This document shows positions 6,001 through 7,526 of a DNA stretch of 7,526 bases, piece after piece; positions within the stretch are counted from its first letter, which is position 1, and every line of letters starts with the position of its first letter. The notes under the pieces are model-generated. The model saw nothing but the letters and a program-made list of their open reading frames with translations. It was not told where the DNA came from and made no database searches. This DNA comes from an uncultured Lachnospiraceae bacterium (GTDB lineage Bacteria; Bacillota; Clostridia; Lachnospirales; Lachnospiraceae). The translations under genes and the position numbers were made by a program. The stretch is taken from NCBI GenBank assembly GCA_905193085.1, contig CAJJNI010000118.1, positions 1 through 7,526 on the forward strand. The letters are read 5' to 3'.

Positions 6001-7526
6001 AGCGATAATAAAGTCCTTTCAAACCATTTTTGAGGTTTACATCAATATCAGTAACATACTTAGCCATAGCTACAGATGCACTATAGGTTATGCTGCTGAA
6101 TTTTTCTGAGTTTTTAATGCCAATGTAATACTGTCCCTTTGAAAGATATGTTTCTAACTGATATTTGCGCACATCAATATTACGGTCCGAATCTTCGTCA
6201 TACAAATATGCTGTTGTAACACTTTCACTTACATTATCAAGCTTATTTCCATATTCATCTAATATGTCAATATCACATGCCTCCTGACCGTAGAAGTTAT
6301 GTGCTGTGATTTCAAATGTATATCCTGATGCTGTATCTGCATTAAATGATAAAATTTTACTGTATGAATCATTGTATACCGTAGCAGCATCAAATTTCAT
6401 GGCTGAAGAATCACTTCCATCTGTAAGACTGATTTTTTGTGCAGCATTTTTCTGCTGTGAAAAATCAACCAGCTTATTAAAATGGAATGTAAACTGATAA
6501 TCCTTTTCACTCAGAGAATATTTTCTTGCAACTACATAATATGTTTTTCCTGCCTCAAAATTATATATAAGTTTAAACTGACCGTTCAGATAACCTGAGC
6601 TGTCAGATGCAATCTTTTTAAAGTTCTCATCATACACCAGTCCATACATGTAAATATATGATGATGCTGTACTCATAAAACAATATTCTCCACTCTGCGA
6701 GGGTGTAAATTTATATACAGGATAAGCATTATTTTCTACAGTTATAGTTTCATTAATGTCACCGGTTATTTCTTTTTCAGGCTGTACATATGATGTGATT
6801 ACTCTTTGTGGAACTTTCGCATCTGTATATTTCATAAACACATAATATGTTCCTGCTTTAAGATACATTGCGTAGCTTTCACTTGTCTTACTGCTGCCTG
6901 ACTGCTCTCCTTTAATAATAAAGTTACCTGATAAAGTATCTCCTGCTTCATTAACAACATTCAGAGAATCCATACTGTTTTGTGAATCCTGTATTTTCAC
7001 ATGATAGAAACCATCTTTCTTTGCTTCTATTTTCAATGCCTGACAATATTTGTTTCCATACTTCTGTGTAAGTGTAGCTGCACCGAGTGTTACTACAGAA
7101 GCATCAGTCGAATTATCACAGATTATTTTCGCTTCTGATTTTATTTTTTCCAAATCACCCTGTATTTTAAGTGAAGCATTTCCTGATGCATTTTTCTTAA
7201 CAGCAAAAATATATTTTTTATCTTTTGCCAGAGTGATTGTATATTTATCTGAATCAGCTGATAACTGCTTTGTTGCAATACTTTTTAATGTATCATCATA
7301 TATAGTTATATCTGTTGCATATTTTGTATTGTTTGAAATGGTATATTCGCACTTATTATTTGATGTAAACACAAAATATTTGTACTCATCTGAGCCACTG
7401 CTATATTTCTCAACAGTCATTTCTTTTCCTTCTTCAATGCTGTCTGTTGCAGTTTTATTTAATGCAAAAGAATATCCTATACTGTCAGCATCATAAAAAG
7501 CCCATCCACCTTTTTTCTCGGCATCT
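3020..7526 (-). CDS. Giant modular dockerin protein with PPC-like, Ig-like and von Willebrand A domains (5' end outside the window)
   Basis: The stop codon is at 3020-3022, and the frame stays open to the window edge for 35 codons upstream of the ATG at 7420. That ATG falls inside a domain and is not followed by a signal peptide, so the true start lies beyond 7526. Numbering from that Met as residue 1, the order is as follows. PPC-like beta-sandwiches lie near 1-90, 102-214, 215-318 and 328-452. Two related Ig-like modules follow (453-558, 559-682), then a fifth PPC-like module (688-805). A vWA domain spans 822-1022, followed by a Big_2-like domain (1030-1121). Next is a beta-rich region (1125-1305) with a C-terminal 'LPGKAIVSVP...YDLYRYDGNGKFTIVDS' type segment. 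A clear Big_2 domain (1309-1391), a short Pro/Asp linker and a type I dockerin (1405-1466) close the protein. No catalytic domain was recognised. The protein is probably exported and bound to a cohesin partner, acting in adhesion or substrate binding. Composition suggests a surface protein, but this fragment cannot show export directly. Confidence 0.93.
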   Translation of the reverse strand, partial: DAEKKGGWAFYDADSIGYSFALNKTATDSIEEGKEMTVEKYSSGSDEYKYFVFTSNNKCEYTISNNTKYATDITIYDDTLKSIATKQLSADSDKYTITLAKDKKYIFAVKKNASGNASLKIQGDLEKIKSEAKIICDNSTDASVVTLGAATLTQKYGNKYCQALKIEAKKDGFYHVKIQDSQNSMDSLNVVNEAGDTLSGNFIIKGEQSGSSKTSESYAMYLKAGTYYVFMKYTDAKVPQRVITSYVQPEKEITGDINETITVENNAYPVYKFTPSQSGEYCFMSTASSYIYMYGLVYDENFKKIASDSSGYLNGQFKLIYNFEAGKTYYVVARKYSLSEKDYQFTFHFNKLVDFSQQKNAAQKISLTDGSDSSAMKFDAATVYNDSYSKILSFNADTASGYTFEITAHNFYGQEACDIDILDEYGNKLDNVSESVTTAYLYDEDSDRNIDVRKYQLETYLSKGQYYIGIKNSEKFSSITYSASVAMAKYVTDIDVNLKNGLKGLYYRSGGSDVRDDVSGKSWYRFENIADTLYDITLKYSDGTTEMYSKDNPVVSITDNQSYNNQWLPGSTNNILTIKAGSVKKNVIVTVLPQFMVSSINLSFEKDAALIANLSSGSTVSEDMYNEETSKTEKKEYYKFNRDSYIGLIYAEVVLQDGSVVKGSLKEFDDGLLGSVKVNITDNQSVYNIWQKDSANNTVTLEIEDIKQTINVPIITYKDLYKGAAVLKADGKVRISYASAADNDLYAPSAAFFTPDESGDYYFYSEGNVDTKAVLYVEENNLMQKIDENDDGYSNNNFVIKAALEKGKTYLIQTKPVLYSASYDSDGNVIPVDYNICVTKNNFHMESYSDFADKDLSEKCIDLTLVVDAQSNESADRAYKLIDNIGDFINAISNTKADIRVSLITYKNINENGKSSTILHYSPAYSNWYESSEADDLCQEIRYNCKYESKGNKTTIIDALGYASDISAMKFNSDASKYMLVISDSDYINSNSYGIADMNAAISRLKEQNISASVITTKQLYNRYNRLAYETGGTLLNSTKSIDSILKEFANDIVDDAQSFNPDKSVVPVESVTIGDDITVLEGKIKCVKPQISPENATLKDVEWRVEDESIAEISQSLTDGGQLVIQAKKCGSTNVIAQTKDGGYAASFNLDVQAYINTSKIVETCDISQITEALKTNNLSISGFVFYSDKSEDLSIQVPEESQKFIFTKLKSQKKNITFVKDNEYGDCAYKWQFNGRDITNADLTVDFGIDIDNKDSEVYKFAHKMSWEKKLVLDFVSKAQLPGKAIVSVPADGFSDGTYDLYRYDGNGKFTIVDSVVVQNKTAQLNIDTTASYVVASRSDKEIVVTDIILDKTQITLTQTGESVTVTADVIPYDAVDRAVTWSSDNESVATVKDGVVTAVSEGKAVITAKSGDCIAACTVEVKFKQPDPDDNPDNRLAGDANGDGKVDLKDALAVLKAALGIINIEDKYFDNADANNDGKVDLQDASLVLRAALGIINL
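3023..3208 (-). other. Type I dockerin domain, two calcium-binding loops
   Basis: Residues 1405-1466 contain two F-hand repeats: GDANGDGKVDLKDALAVL and DANNDGKVDLQDASLVL, each ending in AALGIIN. Calcium ligands follow the dockerin pattern: Asp1407, Asn1409, Asp1411, Asp1418, and Asp1441, Asn1443, Asp1445, Asp1452. Dockerins bind cohesin modules on scaffoldins or cell-surface anchors. This one sits at the extreme C-terminus, its usual place. No cohesin is encoded in the window. Confidence 0.95.
3073..3190 (-). repeat. Tandem duplication encoding the two dockerin loops
   Basis: The two loops are 34 codons (102 bp) apart. On the plus strand AATCGACTTTTCCATC (3073-3088) recurs as AATCAACTTTTCCATC (3175-3190), differing at one base. 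Over 26 residues (1407-1432 against 1441-1466) 20 are identical. This is the internal duplication typical of dockerins. Confidence 0.85.
3248..3496 (-). other. Big_2 bacterial Ig-like domain
   Basis: Residues 1309-1391 have the classic Big_2 pattern: an opening strand 'VTDIILDKTQITLTQTGESV', then the segments VTADVIPYDAVDRAVTWSS, NESVATV, DGVVTAVSEGKAVITAKS and CTVEV. It acts as a structural spacer or binding fold just before the dockerin linker. A second, more divergent copy lies at residues 1030-1121 (PENATLKDVEWRVEDESIAEI). Confidence 0.9.
4355..4957 (-). other. von Willebrand factor A domain with altered MIDAS
   Basis: Residues 822-1022 follow the vWA Rossmann-type order. They open with a hydrophobic strand CIDLTLVVDAQSN and continue with the helix YKLIDNIGDFINAI and strand IRVSLITY. 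Next come the NKTTIIDALGYA segment carrying the MIDAS Thr, the strand YMLVISDSD, a helix, a strand ISASVIT and a closing LAYETGGTLLNS. The metal motif DxSxS is D833-A-Q-S-N837, keeping only the aspartate. Thr920 and Asp949 are kept. Such domains usually mediate metal-dependent protein binding; metal binding here may be weak or absent. Confidence 0.8.
5375..6064 (-). repeat. Duplicated Ig-like module
   Basis: Residues 453-558 and 559-682 are two divergent copies of one module. Each opens with a strand like 'VTDIDVNL' or 'VSSINLSF' and then has an insert. Next come a W/Y-Y-(R/K)-F segment and a DG(T/S) turn. A shared signature follows: ITDNQS at 522 and at 645, then a Trp (532, 655), an Asn pair (538-539, 661-662) and a closing hydrophobic strand. 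The copies are offset by 123 residues. They resemble bacterial Ig-like repeats of other surface proteins, though the exact family was not recognised. Confidence 0.7.
6065..7526 (-). other. Array of four PPC-like beta-sandwich modules
   Basis: Upstream of the Ig-like pair, the protein repeats a PPC-like (pre-peptidase C-terminal) pattern. Each copy has a 'YxF' strand after a polar lead, a 'G-x-Y-x-F/V' strand and a 'V/I-x-D-E-x-x-x-K' strand. Each ends with an 'L/F-x-A/K-G-K/T-x-Y-Y/F' turn, for example YNFEAGKTYYVVARK (about 286-300), YLKAGTYYVFMK (186-197) and YLSKGQYYIGIK (425-436). The first copy begins before the Met at 7420, in the segment ATDSIEEGKE. A fifth copy lies after the Ig-like pair (residues 688-805; ALEKGKTYLIQTK). 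Such domains are usually non-catalytic and may bind carbohydrate or protein. The assignment is by pattern only. Confidence 0.65.

Noticed and set aside
7421..7432. GAAGGA before the ATG at 7420 as a true ribosome binding site
   Set aside because: The frame is open upstream, the Met falls within a domain and no signal peptide follows. The purine run is explained by the Glu-Glu-Gly-Lys-Glu codons.
7050..7496. Plus-strand 148-residue open frame at the right edge
   Set aside because: It overlaps the conserved PPC-like coding sequence on the other strand and reads as a low-complexity shadow of it.

Overview
The window is A+T-rich (roughly one third G+C by eye) and holds two large genes that converge on a shared stem-loop. 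Several traits point to an anaerobic low-GC Firmicute of the Clostridia. These are a type I dockerin on a very large surface-type protein, Big_2-like immunoglobulin folds, a purine-rich Shine-Dalgarno (AAGGGG), and a 7TM/GGDEF-like hybrid histidine kinase. Gut or rumen Lachnospiraceae or Ruminococcaceae are the best guess. The genus cannot be fixed from this sequence.

Layout. Positions 1-104 are intergenic. They hold a 9-bp A/T-rich inverted repeat that may end an upstream transcript, followed by a clear ribosome binding site. Positions 105-2909 (+) encode a complete 934-residue hybrid sensor histidine kinase: about seven membrane helices, a GGDEF-fold domain without the GGDEF motif, HisKA, HATPase_c, a receiver, and an HPt-like C-terminus. 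Positions 2910-3019 hold a branched or bulged hairpin that fits a terminator shared by the two convergent genes. Positions 3020-7526 (-) encode the C-terminal 1501 residues of a giant modular, probably exported protein. Its frame is still open at the right edge of the window, so its true start and any signal peptide lie outside.

The kinase keeps its phospho-accepting His434 and a complete receiver (Asp732), but looks altered in three other places. The three glycines of the ATP-lid G2 box are absent, the GGDEF-like domain has no signature, and the HPt-like domain has Thr at the position of the phospho-His. The large protein carries about five PPC-like beta-sandwich modules, a duplicated Ig-like module, a von Willebrand A domain with an altered MIDAS motif, two Big_2-type domains and a two-loop dockerin. 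No catalytic domain was recognised, which suggests binding, adhesion or scaffold attachment through a cohesin rather than enzymatic activity.

The two genes are convergent, so they are not one operon. Nothing in the window shows that the kinase controls the dockerin protein. No RNA genes, CRISPR arrays or mobile elements were seen.
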